A DNA stretch of 64,000 nt from Paenibacillus sacheonensis (GCF_009909195.1 NZ_JAAAMU010000011.1:2501-66500), one strand, 5' to 3'; shown: positions 47,113-56,110, counted from the stretch's first letter. The notes: generated by a model from the sequence alone, not told the origin. Numbers and translations: made by a program.

Positions 47113-48303
47113 ATGGAAAACCTGCCTGCCGCACTTCCGAAACGCCGCTTGCGCGAAGCATCGGATCCCGTTCCCGTGCTCAGCCGGCGAGCGCTCAATC
47201 GGGCGCTTCTAGCCCGGCAGCTGCTGCTCGAACGGTCGCCTCTATCGCCGATCGCCGCCCTTGAGCACCTTGTCGGCATGCAGTCGCAGGTGCCGACAGC
47301 TCCGTACGCCGGATTATGGTCCAGGCTTGAAACATTCCAAACGAATGACCTGTCTCAACTGTTAGCAGACCGGAAGGCGGTCCGACTGTCGCTCATGCGC
47401 TCGACCATTCATCTCGTGTCCGCCCGCGATTGCCTGCCGCTGCGCTATATCCTGCAATCCGTGCACGAACGCATGCTGAAAGGCAATTTCGGACGCAAGC
47501 TCGCGGGGCTGGATCCGGCGGCGCTCGCCGCGGCGGGCCGCGCGCTCGTAGAGGAGCGGCCGCTCACGCTCGCGGAAATCGGCGCCCGGCTGCGCAAGGG
47601 GCATTGGCCGGAGCGCGAAGCGCCGGCGCTTGCCGCCGCGGTGCGGTCCTATGTGCCGCTCGTGCAGGTAACGCCCCGCGGCATCTGGGGCGCAAGCGCT
47701 CCGGCCGCGCACACGTCCGCGGAAGCATGGCTGCGGATGCAGAGCCCGCCCTCCGAGGAAGAAGCGGATGCCGGCTCCTTGCTGCTGCGTTACCTTGCGG
47801 CGTTCGGCCCCGCTTCCGTCAAAGACATGGCCGCCTGGTCGGGTCTGACGGGATTGCGCGGCATCGTCGAGGCGCTGCGGCCGCAGCTGCGCGTCTTCCA
47901 AGGCGAGGAGGGCACCGAGCTGTTCGACGTCCCGGACGCTCCCTTGCCGGATGAATCCGAGCCCGCGCCCGTGCGCTTCCTCGCGGAGTTCGACGGCATC
48001 CTGCTCTCGCACGCCGATCGCTCGCGCATTATGCCGGAGGCCTACCGCCCGCTGGTCTTTACCGAGAACGGCATCATCCGGTCCGCTTTTCTCGTGGACG
48101 GCTTCGTGGGCGGGCTGTGGACGATCGAACGGGAGAAAGATGCCGCCGAGCTTGTCGTTTCGCCTTTCGCGCCGCTCGCGGAGAACGACCGCGCCGCCTT
48201 GGCCGACGAGGGCAGGAGGCTCCTTGCCTTCGCGGCCGACGCCGCGCAGGAACAACGCATCCGTTTCGCCGACCCGCCGCCGTTGTCCGATGCCCCCTTG
48301 TAA
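47113..48303 (+). CDS. Winged-helix protein of the AlkZ/HTH_42 family
   Basis: The 396-residue protein belongs to the winged-helix family that includes the DNA glycosylases AlkZ and AlkX, which unhook crosslinks and excise alkylated bases. The family's Q-x-Q active motif is seen as Q57-S-Q59 in VGMQSQVPTAPY. Further blocks are RSTIHLVSARD and FLAEFDGILLSHADRSR. AAAGGAGTGA lies upstream of ATG 47113; the frame is open 19 codons further. The gene precedes the DUF5946 gene by 77 nt. A role in DNA repair is inferred from the family. Confidence 0.82.
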   Translation: MENLPAALPKRRLREASDPVPVLSRRALNRALLARQLLLERSPLSPIAALEHLVGMQSQVPTAPYAGLWSRLETFQTNDLSQLLADRKAVRLSLMRSTIHLVSARDCLPLRYILQSVHERMLKGNFGRKLAGLDPAALAAAGRALVEERPLTLAEIGARLRKGHWPEREAPALAAAVRSYVPLVQVTPRGIWGASAPAAHTSAEAWLRMQSPPSEEEADAGSLLLRYLAAFGPASVKDMAAWSGLTGLRGIVEALRPQLRVFQGEEGTELFDVPDAPLPDESEPAPVRFLAEFDGILLSHADRSRIMPEAYRPLVFTENGIIRSAFLVDGFVGGLWTIEREKDAAELVVSPFAPLAENDRAALADEGRRLLAFAADAAQEQRIRFADPPPLSDAPL

Positions 48304-48380
48304 GCAAGCGTACGCTCATGCTTCCGGCATGCTTTGTCTCCCCTCGCCGGACGGCTCAACTTCCAGGAGGTGCCCTGCCC

Positions 48381-48881
48381 ATGAAACATTCCATCGTTAA
48401 ATGTCCCGGCTGCGGACTGCTGCTCCCGAACCGGTCTTACGAGGAGCCGCTGCGCTTTCATGCGTCCGGCGAATGCATGGAGCTGTATCATCAGCTCTCC
48501 GTCTATACCTCCGCGCACGGATACGAGGCCTTCATCCATCAGTTGGCGCTGGACGCCTATGGCGCGCAGCATTGCGGCGGCGGGATGCGCCCGATTACGG
48601 CAGCCTTCTCGCTGATCGGTCTCTACCTTGTCGTGGAGCGCGGCTTCACGGGCAGGCAGGTGCAGCAGGCCCATATGGAACTGGGCAGACTGAAGGCGGA
48701 CTGGCCGGAATTGGCTCTGCCCCCATCGTCCGGCGGCGTCACCGTGCAGGATGTGCTGCAGGCTGAACCCGGCGCGGCCCGCGACGCCAAGATTCAGGCC
48801 TGGGTCCGGTCCGAATGGGACAGGTGGGCGCATGTCCACGATTGGGTGAAAGAAGCGGCGAAGCCGGTCCTCCCGGCTTAA
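48381..48881 (+). CDS. DUF5946 family protein
   Basis: The 166-residue protein starts with a zinc-ribbon-like CPGCGLLLP, followed by YEEPLRFHASGECMELYHQL, the pattern of DUF5946. The rest is helical. No function is known to me. AGGAGGTG lies 10 nt before ATG. It follows the AlkZ-like gene on the same strand and shares the terminator downstream. Confidence 0.8.
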   Translation: MKHSIVKCPGCGLLLPNRSYEEPLRFHASGECMELYHQLSVYTSAHGYEAFIHQLALDAYGAQHCGGGMRPITAAFSLIGLYLVVERGFTGRQVQQAHMELGRLKADWPELALPPSSGGVTVQDVLQAEPGAARDAKIQAWVRSEWDRWAHVHDWVKEAAKPVLPA

Positions 48882-48895
48882 GCGAATGATCAGGG

Positions 48896-48942
48896 AAAGA
48901 GACTCTCGTGCGCGGCTTGGCGCGCGGCGGGTCTCTTTTTGT
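48896..48942 (+). terminator. Terminator after the DUF5946 gene
   Basis: AAAGAGAC and GTCTCTTT enclose a GC-rich inner stem and are followed by TTTTGTG. Confidence 0.75.
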
Positions 48943-48989
48943 GCATGGGAGGATGAGATGCTAGCATGTCCGCCCGCCTCCGCCGCAAG

Positions 48990-49040
48990 CGAAAAGAACC
49001 TCTATCTCCCTCTTGCTTGCAGAGGATAGAGGTTCTTCGC
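48990..49040 (-). terminator. Terminator of the secreted protein gene at 49.2 kb
   Basis: On the minus strand AAGAACCTCTATC and GATAGAGGTTCTT form a 13-bp stem around a 25-nt loop, followed by TTCG. It lies about 120 nt past the stop codon. Confidence 0.65.
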
Positions 49041-49157
49041 GTTGTGCCCCGGCGTCCGGTTAGTTCCCTGTGGCGTTAGTTTGATGATGCGTTCTCGCCC
49101 GGTTCGGCTCGCATGGACGCCGCGCGGCAGCCTTGCTTGAAGCGAAGCCAGCCAAAA

Positions 49158-50090
49158 CTACTCGGCTTGCTGCAGCTTGACGATTTCCGCTTTGTACAGG
49201 TCCAGCAGCTTGGACAACGCGGCTTTGATGGCCTCGGCATCTTTGGCGTCAGCCGCTTTCGACAGCGCGATCTGACCGTTGAAGAACGGATCGTCGATCG
49301 GGCCTGCCGCACGGAGCGTGAACGCGGCCTTGCCGTCGCCGTCTTCCTTCGTGATCGCAATCGTGCCTGCAGCGTCGGCGCCTTTGGTCAGGCTGATTGG
49401 ACCGACGGCTTTGAGAAGATCTCCGGACTGTACGGCGGGCTCCGCTTTAGCGGCCGCCGAAAACGATACCGATACGCCCAACGCGCTGCCTGCCGCGCTC
49501 GTCGTGAACACGGGCTTGCCGTCGCCGGCATTCGGCGCCTTGAACACGACGTTGCCTTCGTCGTCCGTAACGGTCACGAACTTGCCGTCATCGGAGATAA
49601 CCCTTTTTAAGGCGATGCTGCTTAGCGCGGCCGTACCGGTCACCGGTTTGCCCTCGACTTTGAACTGCCCGTTCACGATGCCGCCCTCGGGAGCCGTCAC
49701 GGTCACGGCCTTGCCGGCATCGACGCCGTCTACTTTAAATATCGCGTCGCCTGCTCCCTTCGCCGGGCTTATCGCCGTGAACGTCAACGTGTCTTTTCTC
49801 AGCTTGTCATAGGCCGCGAGCGTTTGCTCCCAGGCTGGAACGGTATCAGGCGCATATTGCTTGGCGAGAGCAAGCGGATCGGATAAAGAAATGCGAACGG
49901 CTTCCTTGGCGGCGGATGCGCTGACAGCGAGCGCCGGACCTCCTTCGCCTGCGGCAGTCAATGCGGCCGTGTAAGCTTTCGACAGCGGGGCCGTCGCGAC
50001 AGTAGCGGCATTGGCGGCCATCGGGCTGGCGATAGCGGATAACATCAAAGCGGCGGCTGCGATTTTGGCTGCGGTACGTTTGTTCTTCAT
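49158..50090 (-). CDS. Secreted protein of unknown function
   Basis: The 310-residue protein has a signal peptide (MKNKRTAAKIAAAALMLSAI, cleavage near ANA-ATV). The mature part is Ala/Gly/Lys-rich with many short beta-strand-like stretches (GKPVTGTAALSSIALKRVI, DGKFVTVTDDEGNVVFKAP) and a short helical end (ALSKLLDLYKAEIVKLQQAE). I do not recognise a family. TTAGGAGTGA lies 8 nt before ATG 50090. It is divergent from the two-component operon, which might sense or control it. Confidence 0.75.
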   Translation of the reverse strand: MKNKRTAAKIAAAALMLSAIASPMAANAATVATAPLSKAYTAALTAAGEGGPALAVSASAAKEAVRISLSDPLALAKQYAPDTVPAWEQTLAAYDKLRKDTLTFTAISPAKGAGDAIFKVDGVDAGKAVTVTAPEGGIVNGQFKVEGKPVTGTAALSSIALKRVISDDGKFVTVTDDEGNVVFKAPNAGDGKPVFTTSAAGSALGVSVSFSAAAKAEPAVQSGDLLKAVGPISLTKGADAAGTIAITKEDGDGKAAFTLRAAGPIDDPFFNGQIALSKAADAKDAEAIKAALSKLLDLYKAEIVKLQQAE

Positions 50091-50252
50091 AACGATCACT
50101 CCTAAGCGGGTTGGTTTGTCTTACAGGTTCCATCCTACCGAAGAAGTGTGGCAGGCCATTGGTGGAATTGTGGAAAAACGATGGCACGCGCCCATTCAGC
50201 ATGGCCGAGTTGGTATAATGAACGCAGATTCCTGAAAAGGGAGGCTCGCGCC

Positions 50253-50966
50253 TTGAACGATTTTACGATTGCCGTCGTGGACGACGATTCCAATATTCGC
50301 GCGCTTGTGGAGGCGTATTTGCATAAAGAGAATTACCGCACGGTCGGGCTCGGCTCGGCGGAAGAAGCCTGGGCGCTCTGGCTGGAGCAGCCGCCGGATC
50401 TGTGGGTGCTGGACATCATGCTGCCCGGCATGGACGGGTACGAGCTGTGCCGGCGCATCCGGCATGAAGCGGAAGTGCCGATCATCATGATCTCGGCCAA
50501 GGACAACGAGGTGGACAAGATCCTCGGGCTCGAGCTGGGCGGCGACGACTACCTCGTCAAGCCGTTCAGCCCGCGCGAGCTCGTCGCCCGCGTCAAGCGC
50601 CAGCTTCAGCGCTGGTACAAGCACCGTGCCGATGAATCGGCGGCCGCAGCTCCATCCGCGCAGTCGACCGTGGACGCGGGGACGCTTCGGATGCTGCCGG
50701 ACGAACGGCGCGCGTTCTTGGGGAAGGACGAGCTCGATCTGACGTTCAAGGAATTCGATCTGCTGCGCGCGTTCGCCGAGCATCCGAACCGCGCCTTTAC
50801 GAGGGAAGAGCTGCTCGTCCTCGTCTGGGGCGACGATTATTTCGGCAGCGACCGGGCGGTGGATCATCTCATTAAACGGCTGCGCAAGAAGGCGGGCCAG
50901 CTGCCGATCGAGGCGGTCTGGGGACACGGCTATCGGCTGCGGGCGGACGGAGGGGAACAACAATGA
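50253..50966 (+). CDS. OmpR/PhoB family response regulator
   Basis: The 237-residue regulator has a receiver domain with acidic pocket D10-D12, phospho-acceptor D54 in LDIMLPGMDG and the switch K in LVKPFSPRE, and a C-terminal winged-helix effector (LLRAFAEHPNRAFTREELL to VWGHGYRL). The start is TTG with GGGAGG 8 nt upstream. The kinase gene begins in the overlapping ATGA of its stop. Targets are not evident; the divergent secreted protein gene is a possible one. Confidence 0.93.
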   Translation: MNDFTIAVVDDDSNIRALVEAYLHKENYRTVGLGSAEEAWALWLEQPPDLWVLDIMLPGMDGYELCRRIRHEAEVPIIMISAKDNEVDKILGLELGGDDYLVKPFSPRELVARVKRQLQRWYKHRADESAAAAPSAQSTVDAGTLRMLPDERRAFLGKDELDLTFKEFDLLRAFAEHPNRAFTREELLVLVWGDDYFGSDRAVDHLIKRLRKKAGQLPIEAVWGHGYRLRADGGEQQ

Positions 50967-52339
50967 AACTGGTTCATCAAATCAATTTGGCGTTCGGCTT
51001 GCTGCTTGTCGCCGTGCTTGGGTTTACGGCCGTTATGATTCATTACGTGCTGATGGATCACTTCATCTCTTCGCAGAAGGACCAGCTTCGCACGCTGGGA
51101 ACCTCGATGGCCTCGTCGATGAGCGTACGGACCTTCAACGCGCCGATGCCGCCAACGACCTTGGTCGCTGGCAAGCCTGTCGACGCCGCGTACTCGTGGA
51201 CGATGACATCCGCGGCGCCCGCCGGCGTCCACGTCATCCTGTCGGATTCGCAGGGCAACGTGCTGCAGCGGAACGACTCGAACGCCCCGGACGGCGCGAT
51301 CGTGGTCAAGAACGCGACATTGGCCGCTTCGACCGTGACGAAATCCGGTGAAGCCGGAGGCTATATCGTGGACGTGAACAAGGTGCCGCAGGGGACGCTT
51401 ACGCTGTTGACGCCGGTGAGCAAGATCAAGGCGATCGAACAGGCTTTGTTCGGCAGGCTGCTCATCGTGCTCGGCGCAGGCGGCGCGCTCGCCCTGCTGT
51501 TCAGCCTGCTGATTACGCGCAAGCTGATCCGTCCGCTCATGCGGCTGCGGGAAGAGCTGAAGAAGGTGCGGGAGCGGAAGTTCGGCGAGGTCGGCCTCGT
51601 GAAGGCCGGCGGAGAAATCGGAGCCGTGGCGCAAACCGTCTACGAGCTCGCCGAGGAGCTGGAGCGGCACAACCGCGCGCAGAAGCAGTTTTTCCAAAAT
51701 GCGTCCCATGAGCTGAAGACGCCGCTGATGTCGATCGCCGGTTACGCGGAAGGCATTCGCGACGGCGTGTTCGAGGGCGAAGGCTCCCGCAAAGGACTGG
51801 ACATCATCCTGAGCGAGAGCGGGAGGCTGAAGAAGATCGTCACGGAGATGACGCTGCTGGCCAAGCTCGACAGCGAGGAGGATATCTTCCATCCGTCGGC
51901 CGTCCACGTGCGGGAAGTCGTGACGGAGACGATCGAACGCATCAATCCGATTCTCGCCGCGAAGGGGCTGGAGCTGCAAACCGTCTATAAGGACGAAAGC
52001 CAGGCCGAACTGTACGTGAAGGCCGACCGCGACAAATTGCTGCAGGCGCTGCTGAATATCGTCTCGAACGCCACGCGTTACGCAAACGGGACCATCGTCA
52101 TCGAGATCGGCGTCGCCGAAGGCGGACGGGTAACCCTGACGGTCGCCGACGACGGCAAAGGATTCCCGGACAGCCTGCTGCCGCATCTCTTCCACCGCTT
52201 CGTGAAGGGCAAGGACGGGGAGACGGGGCTCGGTCTCGCCATCTCCCGCGCGATCGTCGAGCGCTGCGGCGGGCGAATCGCCGCCCGCAACCGCCCGGCC
52301 GGCGGGGCGTTGATCTCGCTGAGCCTGCCGAGCGCCTAG
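50963..52339 (+). CDS. Sensor histidine kinase
   Basis: The 458-residue kinase has two membrane segments (about 8-30 and 164-185) around a 130-residue extracytoplasmic sensor. HAMP (about 187-235), a HisKA domain with H249 in NASHELKTPL and a HATPase domain with NIVSNATRYA, DDGKGF and GLGLAIS follow. It overlaps the regulator gene by 4 nt. The stop codon TAG lies within a tandem repeat that continues downstream (AGCGCCTAGCGGGG copies). The sensor domain shows no recognised ligand motif. Confidence 0.93.
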   Translation: MKLVHQINLAFGLLLVAVLGFTAVMIHYVLMDHFISSQKDQLRTLGTSMASSMSVRTFNAPMPPTTLVAGKPVDAAYSWTMTSAAPAGVHVILSDSQGNVLQRNDSNAPDGAIVVKNATLAASTVTKSGEAGGYIVDVNKVPQGTLTLLTPVSKIKAIEQALFGRLLIVLGAGGALALLFSLLITRKLIRPLMRLREELKKVRERKFGEVGLVKAGGEIGAVAQTVYELAEELERHNRAQKQFFQNASHELKTPLMSIAGYAEGIRDGVFEGEGSRKGLDIILSESGRLKKIVTEMTLLAKLDSEEDIFHPSAVHVREVVTETIERINPILAAKGLELQTVYKDESQAELYVKADRDKLLQALLNIVSNATRYANGTIVIEIGVAEGGRVTLTVADDGKGFPDSLLPHLFHRFVKGKDGETGLGLAISRAIVERCGGRIAARNRPAGGALISLSLPSA

Positions 52340-52470
52340 CGGGGCGATAATCTCGCTGAATCAGCCCAGCGCCTAGCGGGCGGAGCAATCATCCCCCTGA
52401 ACTAGCCGAGCGCCTAGCGGGGCGGAGCGACCACCCCTGAACTGGCCAAGCGCCTAGCAGGCCGATAGAT
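52331..52470 (+). repeat. ~40-bp tandem repeat containing the kinase stop codon
   Basis: AGCGCCTAGC recurs at 52331, 52368, 52409 and 52449, with intervening TGAACTxGCC segments. Copy 1 is the end of the kinase gene (its TAG is the stop), so the gene's 3' end has been duplicated. Confidence 0.8.
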
Positions 52471-52525
52471 TCCGCATCTGCATCTGCCCACCCGCCGCAA
52501 TCGCCAGCCTTTCCTAGCAAACTAA

Positions 52526-52584
52526 AAACCTCTATACCACGAAGCCGGCAAACGCCCAGCTTTCGGAGGATATAGAGGTTTTTC
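52526..52584 (-). terminator. Terminator after the MBL hydrolase gene
   Basis: On the minus strand AAAAACCTCTATA and TATAGAGGTTTTT form a perfect 13-bp stem with a large, partly paired loop; the T-tract is the end of the second arm. Confidence 0.75.
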
Positions 52585-52585
52585 G

Positions 52586-53578
52586 TTAGTTCCGGGCTTC
52601 CCGCCACCACGCCGACTGCGGGTAGTCGTCCGCCCGCGCGTCGACCGTCTCCCCGATCCGGGGCGTGGCGATCCGCACGCCTTGCGCGCGGGCGGCCAGA
52701 ACGGCGCGCTCGACGGGATCGTCCCACGCATGGTAGCCGAGCGTAAACGCCGCCCAGTGCACGGGAATCAGCAGCCCGCCCCGCACGTCGAGATGGGCTT
52801 GGACCGTTTCTTCCGGCATCATGTGGATGTTCGCCCACCGGGCGTCGTACTGTCCGCATTCCATCATCGTCAGATCGAACGGGCCGAACCGCTCCCCGAT
52901 TTCCTTGAAATGCGGCGCATAGCCGCTGTCCCCGCTGAAGAACACCCGGTTCTCCGCTCCGATCAGGATCCACGAACACCATAGCGAGCCGTTGCGGTCG
53001 AACAGCCCCCGTCCGGAGAAATGCCGCGCGGGCGCGCACGCCAGCCGCAAGCCCGCGAGCTCCAGCTCGTCCCACCAGCCATGCTCGGTCACCCGTCCCG
53101 GCTCCACGCCCCAGCGAATCAACCGGTCGCGTACGCCGAGCGGCACGACGAACCGTTCGGTTTTGCCCATCAGCTTGCGAATCGACGCCTTGTCCAAGTG
53201 ATCGAAATGATCATGCGAGAGGATAATGGCGTCCAGTCTCGGGAAAGCCTCCGGAGCGAGCGGCAAAATCCCGCTGTAGCGCTTGCTTCCGAACAAACTC
53301 GGCACGGGCGAAGGCGAGTCCGAGAACATCGGGTCGAACAACAGCCGTCTGCCTTCCAGCTCCAGCAGAAAGGCGGAATGCCCGAACCAGGTGACCTGAA
53401 TGCCGTGCGGCGCAGGCGTCTCGGACAACGTCAAGGGTACGACCTGAATCGGCTTAGCCGGCTGTCGATGCGGATCCCGCTTGAACTGTTCCCGCAGCAT
53501 GCCGACGATCGTCCCCAGACTCATGTCCATCGGCGTCGGCACTAGATTTTCGAACTTCTTGCCTGCTCTGGCTGACAT
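52586..53578 (-). CDS. Metallo-beta-lactamase fold hydrolase (NAPE-PLD/UlaG-like)
   Basis: The 330-residue enzyme has the MBL metal motif H-x-H-x-D-H in LSHDHFDHLD, an earlier WFGHSAFLLELEG strand, FFSGDSGYAPHF with the bridging Asp and the last His in PVHWAAFTLGYH. The pattern resembles the N-acyl-phosphatidylethanolamine hydrolase group and other membrane-lipid phosphodiesterases, but UlaG-type lactonases look similar, so the substrate is open. No signal peptide. It is a single-gene unit. Confidence 0.85.
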   Translation of the reverse strand: MSARAGKKFENLVPTPMDMSLGTIVGMLREQFKRDPHRQPAKPIQVVPLTLSETPAPHGIQVTWFGHSAFLLELEGRRLLFDPMFSDSPSPVPSLFGSKRYSGILPLAPEAFPRLDAIILSHDHFDHLDKASIRKLMGKTERFVVPLGVRDRLIRWGVEPGRVTEHGWWDELELAGLRLACAPARHFSGRGLFDRNGSLWCSWILIGAENRVFFSGDSGYAPHFKEIGERFGPFDLTMMECGQYDARWANIHMMPEETVQAHLDVRGGLLIPVHWAAFTLGYHAWDDPVERAVLAARAQGVRIATPRIGETVDARADDYPQSAWWREARN

Positions 53579-53722
53579 GCCCGTCCATCCCCCATCTGCT
53601 TGTTAATGCTTGTTGGAAGATAGTATAGAGGAGCGGATAGGGCCCGTCAAATCAGGCGGTCTGCCGGGCAAGCTGCCGGACGGAACACCTCCGGTCGCGC
53701 CGCGCTTGGTCTTCCGGACAAG

Positions 53723-53752
53723 TTGACACTTCGCCTGCATCGCGGGTACAGT
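53723..53752 (+). promoter_or_regulatory. Sigma-A promoter of the exonuclease III gene
   Basis: TTGACA (53723-53728) and TACAGT (53747-53752) are spaced by 18 bp. The ATG is about 30 nt downstream. Confidence 0.75.
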
Positions 53753-53785
53753 AAATCCAACATGGCATAGAGGAGCTGTACCGCG

Positions 53786-54550
53786 ATGAAGCTGGTTTCA
53801 TGGAACGTCAACGGGCTGCGCGCCTGCGTGAACAAAGGATTTATGGACTATTTCTTATCCGTGGACGCGGATATTTTCTGCGTGCAGGAGACGAAGCTGC
53901 AGGAAGGCCAGATTCAGCTGGAGCATGGGGAAGCGTATAAGTCGTATTGGAACTATGCGGAAAAGAAAGGCTACTCGGGCACGGCGGTCTTCACCAAAGT
54001 CGAGCCGATCTCCGTCCGCTACGGTATCGAGGAAGATTACGAGCCCGAGGGCCGTACGCTCACGCTTGAATTCGAAGCGTTCTATCTGGTCAACGTCTAC
54101 ACGCCGAACGCCAAACGCGATCTGGCCCGACTCGATTACCGGATGGAATGGGAAGACCGCTTCCGTAACTATCTGCTGGAGCTGGATGCGAAGAAACCCG
54201 TCATTCTCTGCGGGGACTTGAACGTCGCCCATGAAGAAATCGATCTCAAGCATCCGAAGCCGAACCTGGGCAACTCCGGATTCACGCTGGAGGAACGCGG
54301 CAAGATGACCTCGCTGCTGGAAGCCGGTTTCGTCGATTCCTTCCGTCATTTCTATCCTGATCGCAGCGATGTTTACTCGTGGTGGTCGTACATGCCGAAG
54401 GTACGGGAACGGAACGTGGGATGGCGGATCGACTACTTCGTCGTGTCCGCGAGGCTCGCGCCCGCGCTGATCGACGCGGAGATCCATTGCGAAGTGATGG
54501 GCAGCGATCATTGCCCGGTCGTGCTGGAGCTGGATTTAGAAAAGGCATAA
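53786..54550 (+). CDS. exoA: Exodeoxyribonuclease III (ExoA type)
   Basis: This 254-residue AP endonuclease and 3'-5' exonuclease of base excision repair has all the motifs of the family: SWNVNGLRA, the metal-binding E in QETKLQE, Y in NVYTPN, D and N in GDLNVAH, and the final GSDHCPVVLE. Length and ending are normal. GAGGAG lies upstream of ATG. It forms its own transcription unit with promoter and terminator visible. Confidence 0.95.
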   Translation: MKLVSWNVNGLRACVNKGFMDYFLSVDADIFCVQETKLQEGQIQLEHGEAYKSYWNYAEKKGYSGTAVFTKVEPISVRYGIEEDYEPEGRTLTLEFEAFYLVNVYTPNAKRDLARLDYRMEWEDRFRNYLLELDAKKPVILCGDLNVAHEEIDLKHPKPNLGNSGFTLEERGKMTSLLEAGFVDSFRHFYPDRSDVYSWWSYMPKVRERNVGWRIDYFVVSARLAPALIDAEIHCEVMGSDHCPVVLELDLEKA

Positions 54551-54568
54551 CGAGCTCTCGATAACCTA

Positions 54569-54622
54569 TAAAGGCCTGCCGATGACTGACGGAATATTCC
54601 GCAGTACGGCAGGCCTTTTTTG
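54569..54622 (+). terminator. Terminator after exoA
   Basis: AAAGGCCTGCCG and CGGCAGGCCTTT form the stem, with an inner CGGAATATTCCG palindrome, followed by TTTTGC. Confidence 0.85.
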
Positions 54623-54691
54623 CAGCAGCAAATGGGGTCGCTTAACGCTGCTGTCTGCGCTCGCGATCGACGGCCGAATGCTCGATTCGCC

Positions 54692-55351
54692 TCAGCTTCC
54701 GATTCCGTCCCACTCCTGCATGAAGCGCGCCACGTATTCCGCCATATAGGCATGCCGCTCCTCGGCGATTTCGCGGCCCGAAGCGGTGTTGATGCGGTCC
54801 TTCAGCTTCAGCAGCTTCTCGTGAAAATGGTTGATCGCCGTGCTTTTCCCCGTCCGGTATTCCCCCGGCGTCATCGCATCGCGCGGCTTCAGCTCCGGGT
54901 CGTAGATCGGATCGCCCTTCCAGCCGGCATAGAGAAACGCCCTGGCGACCGCGATCGCGCCGATGGCGTCAAGACGGTCGGCGTCCTGCACGACTTGGCC
55001 TTCCAGCGTCCGCATGGGCGGGTTGGCGCCGCCGTTATAAGACATGTTCGCGATGATGTCCATGACATGCGCGCGATCGGATTCTTCCATCGGCTGGGCG
55101 GCGAGCCAGTCCCTAACTTTGCGAAGGCCGCTTTCCTTGGAATCGTTCAGCTTCTCGTCCGCCACGTCGTGCAGCAGCGCCGCAAGAACGCAGATGAAAA
55201 TATCCGCGCCCTCCCGTTCGGCCAAATGCCTCGCCATGCGGACGACGCGGTGAATATGCCACCAATCATGGCCGGTCACGTCCCCGCCCAGCTCGTCCCG
55301 GGCATACTGCTCCGCGGCCGCGAGAACGGAATCGTTCGTCGTTGTCGTCAC
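54692..55351 (-). CDS. HD domain phosphohydrolase
   Basis: The 219-residue protein is an HD-superfamily metal-dependent phosphohydrolase of the YedJ/YpgQ type. Metal-binding residues are the first His in GHDWWHIHRV, the HD pair in AALLHDVADEK and the Asp in VVQDADRLDAIGAIAVAR. Relatives hydrolyse nucleotide or related phosphates. The start is GTG with AAAGGA upstream. It follows the CYTH gene by only 7 nt, so the two form an operon. Confidence 0.88.
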   Translation of the reverse strand: MTTTTNDSVLAAAEQYARDELGGDVTGHDWWHIHRVVRMARHLAEREGADIFICVLAALLHDVADEKLNDSKESGLRKVRDWLAAQPMEESDRAHVMDIIANMSYNGGANPPMRTLEGQVVQDADRLDAIGAIAVARAFLYAGWKGDPIYDPELKPRDAMTPGEYRTGKSTAINHFHEKLLKLKDRINTASGREIAEERHAYMAEYVARFMQEWDGIGS

Positions 55352-55358
55352 GGCCGGA

Positions 55359-55871
55359 TCATCCTTTCCTTTGCAAACTGCCGCTTTGGAGATCCCGCCA
55401 TACCGTCTTGTTGCTGTACTGCCGCTCGGAACTGATATCCCGCCCGAACCACGCCGGAGGCTCGAAAGCCGTCGCCGCCTCGATCGATTCGAATTCCACT
55501 TCCAGCACGGTCAGCTGCAGCTGGTCATAGATGTCGATCTCCACCACGCGGTCGCCCCACTGCGCCGTAATGCGGTCCTTCGTCAGCGGGACGAGTCCCC
55601 GAACGGCCGTCAGCTGCTCGTAAATGCCTTCCGTAATCCCGTACTCGACCTCTTCCCGGGACAATCCGTTCCCCGCCTTAAATGTATGCGTGTGATGCAC
55701 CTCTCCTGTCGAGGCGTCCACAAGCCGCCGCACCCGCACCTCCTGCTGAGCGTCGATCGCGAGGTACGTCTGATCAATGCGCCGCTTCGACAGCAGCGCA
55801 ATCACGCCTGCCCGAATGAGGTTCTCCGGCTCGTCCGCCAGCAAAAATTTACGTTCGATCTCCAATGCCAT
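55359..55871 (-). CDS. CYTH domain protein (triphosphate tunnel family)
   Basis: The 170-residue protein begins with the CYTH signature E-x-E-x-K (LEIERKFLL) and continues with the alternating charged strands of the tunnel fold (RIDQTYLAI, EVRVRRL, THTFKAG, DRVVEIDIY, LTVLEVEFES). CYTH proteins bind triphosphates; bacterial members are inorganic triphosphatases or adenylyl cyclases. ATG 55871 has GAGGAG upstream; the frame stays open further up through repeats and is not coding there. Its operon partner is an HD phosphohydrolase. Confidence 0.88.
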   Translation of the reverse strand: MALEIERKFLLADEPENLIRAGVIALLSKRRIDQTYLAIDAQQEVRVRRLVDASTGEVHHTHTFKAGNGLSREEVEYGITEGIYEQLTAVRGLVPLTKDRITAQWGDRVVEIDIYDQLQLTVLEVEFESIEAATAFEPPAWFGRDISSERQYSNKTVWRDLQSGSLQRKG

Positions 55872-55944
55872 TATGCGCAGCTCCTCTGCCAAAATAATCT
55901 GCCTCCAGTATACCACCGGGAGGCGCGGTGCCAAAAGCGCGGGG

Positions 55945-56110
55945 GAAGCGAGAGCCTTGGATGGGCTCCCGAAAGGCACAGGCTGGCATCGGCGAGGCCG
56001 ACCGACTCCGATGGGCTCCTGACAGGCACAGGCTGGCATCGGCAGGCGCCGATCGACACCTGCGAGCTTTTGACAGGCACCGGCTCGGCGGGCACCGACT
56101 TGCCCCGGTA
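55945..56110. repeat. 50-bp tandem repeat
   Basis: Units of exactly 50 bp start at 55961, 56011 and 56061. The first two share ATGGGCTCC and AGGCACAGGCTGGCATCGGC; the third is worn. It is the first of three unrelated repeat families in this 890-bp gap. Confidence 0.85.
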
